Positions 1 through 7,901 of a stretch of DNA of 64,000 nt are shown piece after piece (position 1 is the first letter of the stretch; every line of letters begins with the position of its first letter). The DNA comes from CAVVSD01 sp963837655 (GTDB lineage: Bacteria > Actinomycetota > Thermoleophilia > Solirubrobacterales > Solirubrobacteraceae): NCBI GenBank assembly GCA_963837655.1, contig CAWIOK010000001.1:1-64000 (forward strand), read 5' to 3'. The notes below the pieces were generated by a model. The model had not been told where the DNA came from. It searched no databases and worked only from the letters and a program-made list of their open reading frames with translations. Made by a program: the position numbers and the translations under genes.

Positions 1-909
1 AGATACCGGCCCCCGACGTTCACCAACTGGGTCGTCCTCCGGGCGCTCGGCGGCGTGCCCGCGATCAAGCAGACCAGGATCTACCCCCTTGCGCAGGCCG
101 AGAGCCCGTCGGAGAACACGTTCATCAACATCGCGGAACGCGGGTTCAACACGATCCACGCCAACGACTTCACCTTCTACGAGGAGCTCGACGAGCTCGT
201 GCAGGAGGAACCGGTCGAGGCGCTGGACGCGGAGCGTGCCGGTCAGCTCGCGGCGATCGGCATCGTCAAGGGTCGGCTCTTCGCACCCGATGCGCGGCTG
301 CGCGGCATCCTGGAGAACGCCGCCAGGATCGGCGGCGCCATGTCCAGGGCCGTCGCCTACACACCCCGCGACCCCGGCGCGGTGCTCTACGGCTCATGGA
401 AGAACGCGTTCGTCGGGGGCAGCCACGAGTTCCTGCGCGACGGCGCCCGGCTGCTGGATGAGCGCACGCAGTTCCACTACCTCGCCACCGTCATCACCCC
501 TGCCATGGCGCACGCCCAGATCGGGGCGGGCTCGGCCTACGCCTACACCGTCCACGACGCCAACGGCGACCTGCTGGACGGCGCCAGGACGTATCGCCTG
601 CACGTCGAGCCCGAGCCGCCGGCGAAGAACTTCTGGGCCGTCGATGTCTACGACACCCAGACCCGTTCGCTCATCCAGGTCGAGTCGACCATCCACCCGG
701 CCGTCGCCAGCAACTCCGGCACCCTGCGGGCCAACCCCGACGGCTCCCACGACCTGTACTTCGGGCCCAAGCCGCCAGAGGGCAAGGAATCCAACTGGGT
801 CCAGACGATCCCCGGCAAGTCGTGGTTCCAGCTCTTCCGGATCTACGGACCACTGGAGCCCTGGTTCGATCAGACCTGGAAGCTCAACGAGTTCGAACCC
901 GTCGACTGA
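1..909 (+). CDS. DUF1254/DUF1214 family protein, C-terminal 302 residues (5' end outside window)
   Basis: The frame is open from base 1 and runs to a TGA at 907-909, so the gene starts upstream. A GTG at 55 is in frame, but the residues before it are coding-like and I treat it as internal. The visible part resembles the C-terminal half of DUF1254 proteins, which carry a DUF1214 beta-rich domain: a linker helix with FTFYEELDEL, the stretch NFWAVDVYDTQTRSL, and a terminal FRIYGPLEPWF. Whole family members are usually about 450-500 residues. The biochemical role of the family is not established. It is convergent with the next small gene. Confidence 0.8.
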   Translation, partial: RYRPPTFTNWVVLRALGGVPAIKQTRIYPLAQAESPSENTFINIAERGFNTIHANDFTFYEELDELVQEEPVEALDAERAGQLAAIGIVKGRLFAPDARLRGILENAARIGGAMSRAVAYTPRDPGAVLYGSWKNAFVGGSHEFLRDGARLLDERTQFHYLATVITPAMAHAQIGAGSAYAYTVHDANGDLLDGARTYRLHVEPEPPAKNFWAVDVYDTQTRSLIQVESTIHPAVASNSGTLRANPDGSHDLYFGPKPPEGKESNWVQTIPGKSWFQLFRIYGPLEPWFDQTWKLNEFEPVD

Positions 910-921
910 ACCGCTGGGGCG

Positions 922-1182
922 TCAGCGCTGACCCCGCAGCCGGCGCAGCCGCCTCAGCATCGCGAGGCGCTGCTCGTCGGGTTCCAGGCCGACCTCGCGC
1001 AGTGCCGCGTCGACCTGCTCCGTGAGCTCTGGCAGATCGGCGCGCGGGCAGCGTTCGTCGAGCAGCGCCGGCGCCCGCTGGAGCAACGGCAACTCCTCCA
1101 GGCTGTGCGTCCAGCCGGCGGGAGCCGGGGGCAGCGAGCGGAGAAGGTCGTCGATGCTGTCGCCGGGGTTCTTGGTCATCAC
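922..1182 (-). CDS. Small hypothetical protein, 86 aa
   Basis: An 86-residue protein beginning MMTKNPGDSIDDLL; the second ATG (1179) could equally be the start. It is acidic and helical, has no membrane segment or signal peptide, and ends in an Arg-rich helix (LRRLRRLRGQR). It lies 12 bases from the stop of the convergent DUF1254 gene. I do not recognise a family. Its composition looks like a real soluble protein rather than a shadow, and nothing longer is plausible on the other strand here. Confidence 0.5.
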   Translation of the reverse strand: MMTKNPGDSIDDLLRSLPPAPAGWTHSLEELPLLQRAPALLDERCPRADLPELTEQVDAALREVGLEPDEQRLAMLRRLRRLRGQR

Positions 1183-1369
1183 CGCCCATCAGCTCCGTTC
1201 TGTCTCGACGCCGTCGTTGCGACCGCATCTTCCAGGCCGGTGACGGGGACGGCGCGGAACTCCATCCGAACGGAAGGCCAGACCGGGCATCCGTCCAGCA
1301 ACCGCGGCCGCGACGGTCTGGACTTTCGTGGAGTGTTCGCGGTCGCCGCGTCGCCGGACAATCGCCGCC

Positions 1370-2254
1370 ATGGCTCGTGTCTGCGTGCTCCGCGCCTTCT
1401 TCGTGCCCGAGGACGTCCGGGTCCGCCGCGAGATCAACGCCCTCGCCGACGCCGGGCACCGGGTCACGGTCATCTGCATGCGATCGCCGGGGAGCGCCAG
1501 ACGCGAGCGTTACGGCGACGTGGAGATCCACCGGCTGCCGATGACGCACCGTCGCGGCGGCATCCTGCGGTACGCGTTCGAGTACATCGGCTTCCCCTTG
1601 CTGGCTGCGCTGTACCTGGCCGTGCTCGATCTCCGTCGCCGGTTCGATCTGGTCCAGGTGAACACCATCCCTGACTGGCTCGTCTTCGCGGCGCTGGGGC
1701 CTCGCCTGCGCGGGATGCCCGTGGTCCTCGATCTCCACGAGCTCATGCCCGAGTTCTTCGCATCGAAGTTCGGCACCACGCTGCGACATCCGGGCGTCCG
1801 GGCTCTGGCGAGGCTTGAGCAGGCGAGCATCCGCTTCGCGGACCTCGCGATGACCTGTACGGAGGAGATGCGCGACGCCTTCGTCTCACGCGGGGCCGAC
1901 GCCGACCGGATCGGCGTGGTGATGAACAGCAGCGAGGAGGCGATCTTCGACCCCGAGTCCTTCCCGCCTCGCCGCCTCCGCCGGAGCGACCGGTTCTCGC
2001 TGATCTGCCTCGGGACCATCGAAGAGCGCTACGGGCTCGACACGATCATCCGCGCCCTCCGGCTCCTCGACGACCGCATCCCAGGGCTGAGTCTCGAGAT
2101 CTACGGCGAGGGCAGCTACGTGCGCGAGCTGCGCCGGATGGTCGAGCAGTGCGGTCCGGTCGATCCGGCCCGCCTGCTCGAACTTCGTCCGGGTGCGCCT
2201 CGACGACGTCGAGCTCAACATGGGGCGCTAGGTCGCGGAGGGTCTGCACGATGA
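1370..2254 (+). pseudogene. GT4-type glycosyltransferase, truncated in its C-terminal domain
   Basis: The start at 1370 (MARVCVLRAFF) is chosen because a normal GT-B N-terminal domain begins there. Residues 1-200 form the acceptor domain, with LDLHELMPEFF near residue 125. The nucleotide-sugar domain begins at about residue 210 (LICLGTIEERYG) and runs through LEIYGEGSY near 245. GT4 enzymes normally continue another 120-140 residues with a Glu-rich donor site. Here the homologous-looking sequence stops near residue 262 (MVEQCG, about base 2155) and the last 30 residues are Arg/Pro-rich. I read it as broken and probably inactive; it could also be an assembly join. Confidence 0.7.
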
Positions 2255-2273
2255 CGGCGGGATCGTCGGCCAT
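2181..2273 (-). pseudogene. Possible N-terminal stub of a lost gene downstream of the FAH gene
   Basis: On the minus strand, 22 bases after the FAH-family stop, an ATG at 2273 starts MADDPAVIVQTLRDLAPHVE. About 31 residues look like an ordinary protein N terminus; after that the frame becomes Arg/Pro-rich where it runs antisense to the broken glycosyltransferase. The spacing suggests it was once the next gene of the FAH operon. Its decay point coincides with the glycosyltransferase breakpoint. This is a weak call that depends on the shared junction. Confidence 0.3.
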
Positions 2274-2295
2274 GGCGCGACGTTCCCTTCAGCGC

Positions 2296-3225
2296 TCACC
2301 AGGTGCGCTCCCGCCGGAAACCCGGCGCGCGACCCGCTCCGATGTCGACCTTCGCGACGCCCTCGACGACGCGGTTGCGGATCGCTCCGATGCCCTCGAC
2401 GCGCAGCTCGATCTCGTCGCCCGGCGCGAGCGGAGGCGGGTCGTCGTGCCCCCGGCGTCCCCAGATCTCCAGCAGGCAGCCGGCGCCGCAGGTCCCTGAG
2501 CCGATCACGTCGCCCGCGCGCACCGTCGTCCCGCGCGACGCGTAGGCCACCAGCTGCTCGAACGACCACTGCATGTTGGCCGCGGTGTCGGCACCGAAGA
2601 CCTCGCCGTTGCGCAGGATCTCCATCTCGACGTGCAGCCTGTCGTCGCGCCGGTAGCGCTCCAGCTCGTCGGCGCTCACGATCCATGGCCCCAGGGTGTT
2701 GGCGCTGTCCTTCCCCTTGGCCGGCCCGAGGCCGATCCGCATCTCGTGCATCTGGATGTCGCGCGCGGACCAGTCGTTGAAGATCGTGTACCCGGCGATG
2801 TGCCCGCGCGCCTGCTCGGGCGTGAGGTCGCCGCCGTCGTGGCCGATCACCGCTGCCAGCTCACACTCGAAGTCGAACCGCTCGCACCCGGGCGGCACCG
2901 GGATGTCGTCCCCGGTGGCCGTCACCGCGGCCACGCTCGTGAAGTAGAAGGTGGGGATCTCGTACCACGTCTCGGGGATCCCGCCGCGGGCCAGCGACGG
3001 CCCCTCGATGTGCTCCTCGAAGGTGATGAAGTCGCGGAAGCTCGTCGGCTCGAGCGGCGCGAGCAGGCGGACGTCGGCGAGCGGGACGGGCGCGCCGGGT
3101 TCCCCGGCGCCGCGGAGCGCTGCGAAGAGGTCTACGGACGCGTCGAGCGGTGCGACGGTCCCCGCCTCGGCATCGACGATGCCGTGGACGGTTGCTCCCT
3201 GCCAGACGATGCGGGCGACTTTCAT
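2296..3225 (-). CDS. Fumarylacetoacetate hydrolase (FAH) family protein, 309 aa
   Basis: The start at 3225 (MKVARIVWQG) fits the family; an upstream GTG would add an unlikely tail. The FAH fold is clear: FDFECELAAVIG supplies the acidic metal ligands, followed by YTIFNDWSARDIQ and GKDSANTLGPW, and an SGTCGAGC-type glycine-rich turn near the C terminus. FAH-family enzymes hydrolyse or isomerise carbon-carbon bonds of 2-oxo acids in aromatic degradation (5-carboxymethyl-2-hydroxymuconate isomerase, acylpyruvases); the exact substrate cannot be read here. It is divergent from a VAO-type flavoprotein, and the pair may serve phenolic catabolism. Confidence 0.85.
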   Translation of the reverse strand: MKVARIVWQGATVHGIVDAEAGTVAPLDASVDLFAALRGAGEPGAPVPLADVRLLAPLEPTSFRDFITFEEHIEGPSLARGGIPETWYEIPTFYFTSVAAVTATGDDIPVPPGCERFDFECELAAVIGHDGGDLTPEQARGHIAGYTIFNDWSARDIQMHEMRIGLGPAKGKDSANTLGPWIVSADELERYRRDDRLHVEMEILRNGEVFGADTAANMQWSFEQLVAYASRGTTVRAGDVIGSGTCGAGCLLEIWGRRGHDDPPPLAPGDEIELRVEGIGAIRNRVVEGVAKVDIGAGRAPGFRRERTW

Positions 3226-3294
3226 GAGCAAACGGTATCCAATTCCGAAGACTGCATCCCGCTTCGTCGCGGGCTCGAGCCGCCGCGCGGGCGG

Positions 3295-3307
3295 CGGTGT
3301 GACACCG
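3295..3307. promoter_or_regulatory. 13-bp perfect palindrome upstream of the flavoprotein oxidase
   Basis: CGGTGTGACACCG (6-bp arms around one G) ends 7 bases before the ATG at 3315, between two divergent catabolic genes. A GC-rich inverted repeat (3280-3297) overlaps it. Candidate repressor site; the cognate regulator is unknown, although a TetR gene lies downstream at 4918. Confidence 0.35.
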
Positions 3308-3314
3308 TCCCGGG

Positions 3315-4898
3315 ATGACCTTCGCAAGTGACAAGCCCACGCTCGACCGCACCGCCCTGCCGGAGAGCGCGATCGAGCGACTGCGACAGATCGTCGGGCA
3401 CGACGGTGTCAGCGTCGATCCGGCGGGGATCGACGAGTTCCGCGATCCGTACTGGATCCCCGGAGACGAGACGTTCGCGGCGTCAGCGGTCGTGCAGCCG
3501 ACCACGACCGAGCAGGTGCAGGCGGTCATGCGCGTCGCGAACGACATCGGGGTGCCGGTCTGGCCGCACTCGCAGGGTCGCAACAACGGGTACGGCGGCC
3601 CATCGCCGCGCGTGCGCGGCTCCATCCAGCTCGGGTTCCGCCGGATGAACCAGGTGCTGGAGATCAACGAGGAGCTGGCCTACGCGGTCGTCGAGCCCGG
3701 CGTGCGATGGATGGATCTCTACGAGGCCATCGAGGCCGGCGGGCACGCGCTGATGCTGTCGGTGCCGGACATCGGCTGGGGCAGCGTCATCGGCAACGCC
3801 ATGGACAGCGGCGCGACGTACATGCCGCTCGGCTCGGACTTCATGTCGCCCTGCGGGATGGAGGTCGTGCTGCCCGACGGCGACGTGATGCGCACCGGGA
3901 CCGGCGGGATCCCCGACAGCCCGTCGTGGCACACCTACCGGCGTGGCCTGGGCCCCGTGCTCGATCCGATGTTCGTGCAGTCCAACTACGGGATCGTCAC
4001 GAAGATGGGCGTCTGGCTGCGCCCGAAGCCCGAGGCGTACATCCCGATGACGCTCTGCGCGCCACGCGACGCCGACCTCGAGGTGGTCGTCGACACCCTG
4101 CGCAGGCTGCGCCTGGACGGCGTCCTGGAGGGTGTCCCCGCGATCTACGCCGCCGTCCGGGCGGCATCGATGGCCGTCGACGGCCCGGTGGTCCCGCCGC
4201 GGCTGCTCAGCGAAGCGGAGATCCAGGGGATCGCGGATTCCACCGGGCTGGGCCGCTGGACCGTCCGCGCGGCGATCTGGGGCACGCGGACCCTGGCCGA
4301 GGGGCGTCTCGCCGCGATCACGGAGGCCTGGGGGCGGATCGAGGGCTCGAAGGTGATCGCCGAGAACGTCTACGCCCCCGAGGACTACCCCGACATCACG
4401 CTCGCGCCGGAGAAGATCCAGGCCGGCATCCCCACGATGCAGCTCATCGAGCGGACTCCGCCCGAGCTCGGGCACATCGGCTTCTCGCCGATCATCCCGC
4501 TCACCGGCACCCACGTGCGCCGGGTGATCGACCACATCCGCACCCGGCTGGCCGACGTCGGCATCAACTACTCGGGCGGGATCTTCGCCATCAACGAGCG
4601 CTCCTGCCTCGCGGTGACGGGCATCCAGTTCGACATCAACGACACCGAGCGCGTCGACACCGCGTTCCAGGTGAGCAGGCAGATGGTGCGCGAGCTCGGC
4701 GCGATGGGGTACGGCGAGTACCGCGCGCACCTGGACTTCATGGACCTCGCTTCGGAGCAGTACTCGTTCAACGACCACGCCTACCGCCGCTTCGTGACGG
4801 CGATCAAGGACGCCGTCGACCCCAACGGCGTGCTCTCCCCCGGTCGCCACGCGATCTGGCCGAGTGGCTACGAGGGCGAGCCCCGCAGGCACGTGTGA
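3315..4898 (+). CDS. VAO/4-cresol dehydrogenase-type FAD-linked oxidase, 527 aa
   Basis: A full-length member of the vanillyl-alcohol oxidase family, whose enzymes are typically about 520-560 residues. Residues 50-230 form the FAD-binding PP-loop domain, with AVVQPTTTEQVQAVMRVAN, PHSQGRNNGYGGPSP and a glycine/serine segment GWGSVIGNAMDSG. The C-terminal cap carries GEYRAHLDFMDLA and ends DPNGVLSPGRHAIWP, both typical of 4-cresol dehydrogenase, eugenol oxidase and VAO. These enzymes oxidise para-substituted phenols through a quinone methide. I cannot tell oxidase from cytochrome-linked dehydrogenase, and no cytochrome subunit is adjacent. A TetR gene follows 19 bases later. Confidence 0.88.
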   Translation: MTFASDKPTLDRTALPESAIERLRQIVGHDGVSVDPAGIDEFRDPYWIPGDETFAASAVVQPTTTEQVQAVMRVANDIGVPVWPHSQGRNNGYGGPSPRVRGSIQLGFRRMNQVLEINEELAYAVVEPGVRWMDLYEAIEAGGHALMLSVPDIGWGSVIGNAMDSGATYMPLGSDFMSPCGMEVVLPDGDVMRTGTGGIPDSPSWHTYRRGLGPVLDPMFVQSNYGIVTKMGVWLRPKPEAYIPMTLCAPRDADLEVVVDTLRRLRLDGVLEGVPAIYAAVRAASMAVDGPVVPPRLLSEAEIQGIADSTGLGRWTVRAAIWGTRTLAEGRLAAITEAWGRIEGSKVIAENVYAPEDYPDITLAPEKIQAGIPTMQLIERTPPELGHIGFSPIIPLTGTHVRRVIDHIRTRLADVGINYSGGIFAINERSCLAVTGIQFDINDTERVDTAFQVSRQMVRELGAMGYGEYRAHLDFMDLASEQYSFNDHAYRRFVTAIKDAVDPNGVLSPGRHAIWPSGYEGEPRRHV

Positions 4899-4917
4899 CG
4901 CCGCGCGATCCGTCGAC

Positions 4918-5508
4918 ATGACCACGCTCCGCTCCCAGCACGTCGAGGCGACACGCCGCGCCGTGCTCGCCGCCGCGCGCTCGTCGTTCGGCAGCAAGGG
5001 CTACGCCCGGACGTCGGTCGACGAGATCGCCGCCGCCGCCCGGGTCACGAAGGGCGCCGTCTACCACCACTTCGCCGGCAAGGAGGCGCTGTTCCGCGCC
5101 GTCCACGCGGAGGTCGAGGGGGAGGCGCAGGGGCGCGCGTTCGCGGCGGTCGACCCGCACCAGCCCCCCGTGGACCAGATCGTGGCCATGGTGAACGGCT
5201 ACCTCGACGCGACGCTCGACGAGGAGATCCGGCGCATCACGCTGATCGACGGCCCGGCCCTGCTCGGCCTGGAGGCGGACGTGCCCGCCGACCAGCGGGC
5301 GGCGCAGCAGGGCGCACGGTCGGCGATCGCCGCGGCGATCGGGCGCGGCGAGCTGGTGGACGTCGACCCCGACGTCCTCACGCAGCTCATCGGAGGTCTT
5401 GCGCTGCAGTGCGGGCTCCTGATCGCCCGAGCCGCCGATCCGGATGCGACGCGAGCGGCGCTCGGGCAGGCCGTCGACGCGATGCTCCGAGGACTTGCGC
5501 CGGGCTAG
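4918..5508 (+). CDS. TetR/AcrR family transcriptional regulator, 196 aa
   Basis: The start at 4918 (MTTLRSQHVEATRRA) removes a spurious N-terminal tail. The first 60 residues are a classic TetR helix-turn-helix: SFGSKGYARTSVDEIA, RVTKGAVYHHFAGKEALF. The C-terminal ligand domain resembles the C_13/TipAS-like helical type but I cannot name the effector. It lies between the flavoprotein oxidase and an alpha/beta hydrolase; two abutting palindromes sit 14 bases downstream of its stop, over the hydrolase start, so it probably controls that gene and perhaps the upstream cluster. Confidence 0.88.
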   Translation: MTTLRSQHVEATRRAVLAAARSSFGSKGYARTSVDEIAAAARVTKGAVYHHFAGKEALFRAVHAEVEGEAQGRAFAAVDPHQPPVDQIVAMVNGYLDATLDEEIRRITLIDGPALLGLEADVPADQRAAQQGARSAIAAAIGRGELVDVDPDVLTQLIGGLALQCGLLIARAADPDATRAALGQAVDAMLRGLAPG

Positions 5509-5521
5509 CCGGACACATTTG

Positions 5522-5552
5522 CATACCATGAGTATGTTCCATTCTCATGGAA
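5522..5552. promoter_or_regulatory. Two abutting palindromes covering the hydrolase start codon (candidate TetR operator)
   Basis: CATAC-CATGA-GTATG (5522-5536) is followed directly by TTCCAT-TCTC-ATGGAA (5537-5552); both have perfect arms. A longer CCATGAG/CTCATGG repeat (5526-5532, 5544-5550) joins them. The hydrolase ATG (5547) lies in the last arm. A TATGTT hexamer at 5533-5538 could be a -10 for a leaderless transcript. TetR family dimers bind sites of this form. Confidence 0.5.
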
Positions 5553-6410
5553 TCCCACACGCTGGAGACACGACTCGGACCCCTGGCGTGCCGCTCGTCC
5601 GGCCAGGGCCCGGCGCTCGTCTTCTTCGCCGGCGCGCTCGCCAACGGTGACCTGTGGCGCGACGTCGTCGTCGCGCTCGAGGACCGCTACCGCTGCATCA
5701 CGGTCGACCTCCCGTTGGGGTCGCATCCCTGGCCGCTGTCCGACGGAGCGGACCGGTCGGCCACCTCCTTGGCCCGGCTGCTGCTCGACTGCCTCGAGCT
5801 GCTGGACGTCGAGGACGCCACGGTGGTCGTCAACGACACGGCCGGCGGGCTGCTGCTGCTGTCGCTGGCCGGCGACCACCCGGGGCTCGGGCGGGTGGGC
5901 CGTCTCGTCCTGACCAACTGCGAGACCTACGACAAGTTCCCGCCGGATGCGCTCAAGAGGGCGTCGGCGGTGTGTCGCACCCTCCCCCGCGTCGCGCGGG
6001 CGCTGGCCCGGCTGCAGCTTCGCGTCCCGGCCGCCAGGCGCAGGATCGTCGCCGGGGTCGCCGCCGGCGGGCTGGACCAGCAGCGCGAGGAGTCCTTCCT
6101 CGCGCCGGCGCGGCGCGATCGGCGCGTCGCGGGCGATCTCGTCGCGGCCATGGCGGGCTTCCGCCCGGAGCTGCTGCTCGCCGCCGCGCAGGCGATCCCG
6201 CACTTCGACCGCCCGGTCCTGCTGGTCTGGGGAGACGACTGCGACTTCTTCCCGATCGCCGACGCGCAGCGACTCGCGGCCGACTTCCCGAACGCCGCGC
6301 TGCTTGCGGCGCCAGGAGCCAAGACGTGGGTCCCGGTCGACGATCCACAGCGACTGTCCGACGCGATCGTCGAGTTCGTCGGAGCCCCGGTGTCGGCGCG
6401 GAGGACGTGA
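5547..6410 (+). CDS. Alpha/beta hydrolase with Asp-type nucleophile elbow, 287 aa
   Basis: An alpha/beta-hydrolase fold: oxyanion region LVFFAGALANGDLW near residue 25, a nucleophile elbow near residue 96, a cap domain from about 130 to 210, and VLLVWGDDCDFFP as the acid-bearing strand. The elbow reads VVNDTAGG rather than G-x-S-x-G, placing Asp where haloalkane-dehalogenase-like relatives have theirs. The usual catalytic His loop reads GAKTWVPVDDP, with no His at the expected position. No Shine-Dalgarno is visible before the ATG, which lies within a palindrome. Substrate unknown; enzymatic competence is uncertain. Confidence 0.8.
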   Translation: MESHTLETRLGPLACRSSGQGPALVFFAGALANGDLWRDVVVALEDRYRCITVDLPLGSHPWPLSDGADRSATSLARLLLDCLELLDVEDATVVVNDTAGGLLLLSLAGDHPGLGRVGRLVLTNCETYDKFPPDALKRASAVCRTLPRVARALARLQLRVPAARRRIVAGVAAGGLDQQREESFLAPARRDRRVAGDLVAAMAGFRPELLLAAAQAIPHFDRPVLLVWGDDCDFFPIADAQRLAADFPNAALLAAPGAKTWVPVDDPQRLSDAIVEFVGAPVSARRT

Positions 6411-6411
6411 A

Positions 6412-6429
6412 CGTGCGAGTTCTCGCACG
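6412..6429. other. 8-bp inverted repeat with 2-nt centre after the hydrolase stop
   Basis: CGTGCGAG-TT-CTCGCACG begins two bases after the hydrolase TGA. The arms are perfect. The 2-nt centre is too small for a comfortable RNA loop and there is no T-run, so a protein-binding site is as likely as a terminator. Confidence 0.35.
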
Positions 6430-6457
6430 GGTTCGCAGCGAGGTCTACTCATGTGTA

Positions 6458-6498
6458 TCAGGTGACCTGACATCAAGATCCAGGGATGACATCCCTGG
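6458..6498. promoter_or_regulatory. Two palindromes upstream of the metalloprotease gene
   Basis: TCAGG-TGA-CCTGA (6458-6470) and CCAGGGAT-GAC-ATCCCTGG (6480-6498) are both perfect and have their centres 25 bp apart. The second overlaps a possible ATG at 6486 and ends 8 bases before the preferred ATG at 6507, which argues for the later start. Candidate operator or promoter region. Confidence 0.4.
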
Positions 6499-6506
6499 TC
6501 ACACTC

Positions 6507-6848
6507 ATGAAGGTCGCGGTGGTGTTCTGGACCGCCGCAGCCCCGGGTGGCGCCCAAGCCCAGTGCCCCGCGGGCGTGCGCACCTCCGTCGCACCGCGGA
6601 CCCAGATGCAGAACTCGGTGGCCAAGGGCGTCCAGGCCGAGGCGGCCCTCGGCTCCTGTGCGATCACCTTCCGCGCGGGATGGCGGCGCGACCTCACCGA
6701 CCGTCAGGCCTGCGGGGTCGTCCTCCACGAGTACGGCCACGCCGCTCTGTCGCTGGACCACAGCGCCGGAGGCATCATGTCGGCCGTGCTGCCCCGGCAG
6801 CTCCCTGGCGCCTGCGGCACCTTCACGAACCGCAATCGCGACGAGTAG
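6507..6848 (+). CDS. Small secreted HExxH zinc metalloprotease-like protein, 113 aa
   Basis: The start at 6507 (MKVAVVFWTAAAPGGAQA) gives a typical signal peptide with cleavage after AQA; an in-frame ATG at 6486 would add seven residues. The mature part is only about 95 residues. It has HEYGHAALSLDH followed by SAGGIMS, which is the metzincin/matrixin pattern of three zinc His, a catalytic Glu and a Met-turn. Two Cys flank the core. Known matrixins have catalytic domains of about 160 residues, so this is a minimal version. No propeptide or cysteine switch is evident. Its substrate is unknown. Confidence 0.7.
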   Translation: MKVAVVFWTAAAPGGAQAQCPAGVRTSVAPRTQMQNSVAKGVQAEAALGSCAITFRAGWRRDLTDRQACGVVLHEYGHAALSLDHSAGGIMSAVLPRQLPGACGTFTNRNRDE

Positions 6849-6878
6849 CGTCGCCGAGGCGCGAACGGCCGTCCTCGG

Positions 6879-7898
6879 TCAGAGCGTCGCCGCCGCCTCG
6901 ACCATGTTCTCGATCTTCGCCCGCAGCACCGGGACGTCACGCACCGGATGGCGCCCGAAGCCACAGGACGTCGACAGCCACAGCCGCTCCTCCCCCACGA
7001 CCCGGGCCCAGTCGGCGGCGCGCTCGCGGATCTTGGAGACCGGCTCGACCCAGTAGCAGCCCTCGTCGACGATCCCGGCCGCGAGCTCGATGCTGGGCGG
7101 GATCGTGGCGAACGCGTCGCGCTCCAGGTAGCGGTGGAAGTAGTGCACTGCGAGGTGAGCCACGTCGATGACGCCGTCCAGGCGCTCGAGGATCTGCGCC
7201 CACGGCGCGCAGCTGAGGTCGCCCGACAGCGGGCGGCCGCGCATGTTGCCGCTGCAGATGTGGATCCCGCGCCGGACGCCGTCGACCCCGTCGAAGCACT
7301 CGGCGATGATCCCTGCAGCCTCATCGGGGGTCAGCGCTCCCATCGAGATCAGGGTGCTGAAGGTGGGCACGTCGAGTTGCACGTGCGTGCAGCCGGCGTC
7401 GGCCAGCCCCCGCATCTCCGTCCGCACGACGCCGATCAGGTTCGGGAGCTGCTCCTTGAGCTGCGGGAGCTGATCGATGGCGTTGAACGCCATCTCCAGC
7501 GGCCCGACGACCGTCGCCTTCGGGACCCCGCCGGCCAGGTCGCGCTCGCGCAGGTACCCCGCCAGGTAGCCCATGCCGTCGGGAGCGTCGATGTCGCCGG
7601 TGATCTTCGCGTGCGCGAAGTCGTCGTAGTCGAAGAGCTCCGGCTTGCTGGGGACGTCGATCTCGATCCCGGTCAGCACCTTCTGCATGTGGTTGAGGAA
7701 CTCGTCGGTGAAGTACTCGCCGCCGGTCCACTCGGTCAGACCCAGCGCCTGCTGCTCGGCGACCGCGGTCGCTGCGCTCGCGCGCAGCAGCCGCTCGCTC
7801 TCCTCGGAGGCGAGGTTCCCCGCGTGGTGCTCGCGGAGCCCCTCGCTCACGTCCTCCTGCGGCCACCAGGAACCCACTGTGGTCGTGCGCACGCTCAT
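6879..7898 (-). CDS. Core MetE-like cobalamin-independent methionine synthase family protein, 339 aa
   Basis: It aligns with the C-terminal catalytic half of MetE only and lacks the N-terminal half of the 750-residue enzyme. The zinc ligands are all present: GIHICSGN (His, Cys), IELAAGIVDEG (Glu) and STSCGFG (Cys). Core-MetE proteins transfer methyl groups to homocysteine from donors that differ from the polyglutamyl folate used by full MetE; the donor here is unknown. The start is 3 bases from the DUF4389 stop, so the two are co-transcribed. A second, frameshifted member lies at 23730-24957. Confidence 0.8.
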   Translation of the reverse strand: MSVRTTTVGSWWPQEDVSEGLREHHAGNLASEESERLLRASAATAVAEQQALGLTEWTGGEYFTDEFLNHMQKVLTGIEIDVPSKPELFDYDDFAHAKITGDIDAPDGMGYLAGYLRERDLAGGVPKATVVGPLEMAFNAIDQLPQLKEQLPNLIGVVRTEMRGLADAGCTHVQLDVPTFSTLISMGALTPDEAAGIIAECFDGVDGVRRGIHICSGNMRGRPLSGDLSCAPWAQILERLDGVIDVAHLAVHYFHRYLERDAFATIPPSIELAAGIVDEGCYWVEPVSKIRERAADWARVVGEERLWLSTSCGFGRHPVRDVPVLRAKIENMVEAAATL

Positions 7899-7901
7899 CG
7901 G

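Noticed and set aside
884..1789. Minus-strand frame across the glycosyltransferase
   Set aside because: His/Asp/Arg-rich shadow without family resemblance; the plus-strand glycosyltransferase is clearly coding.
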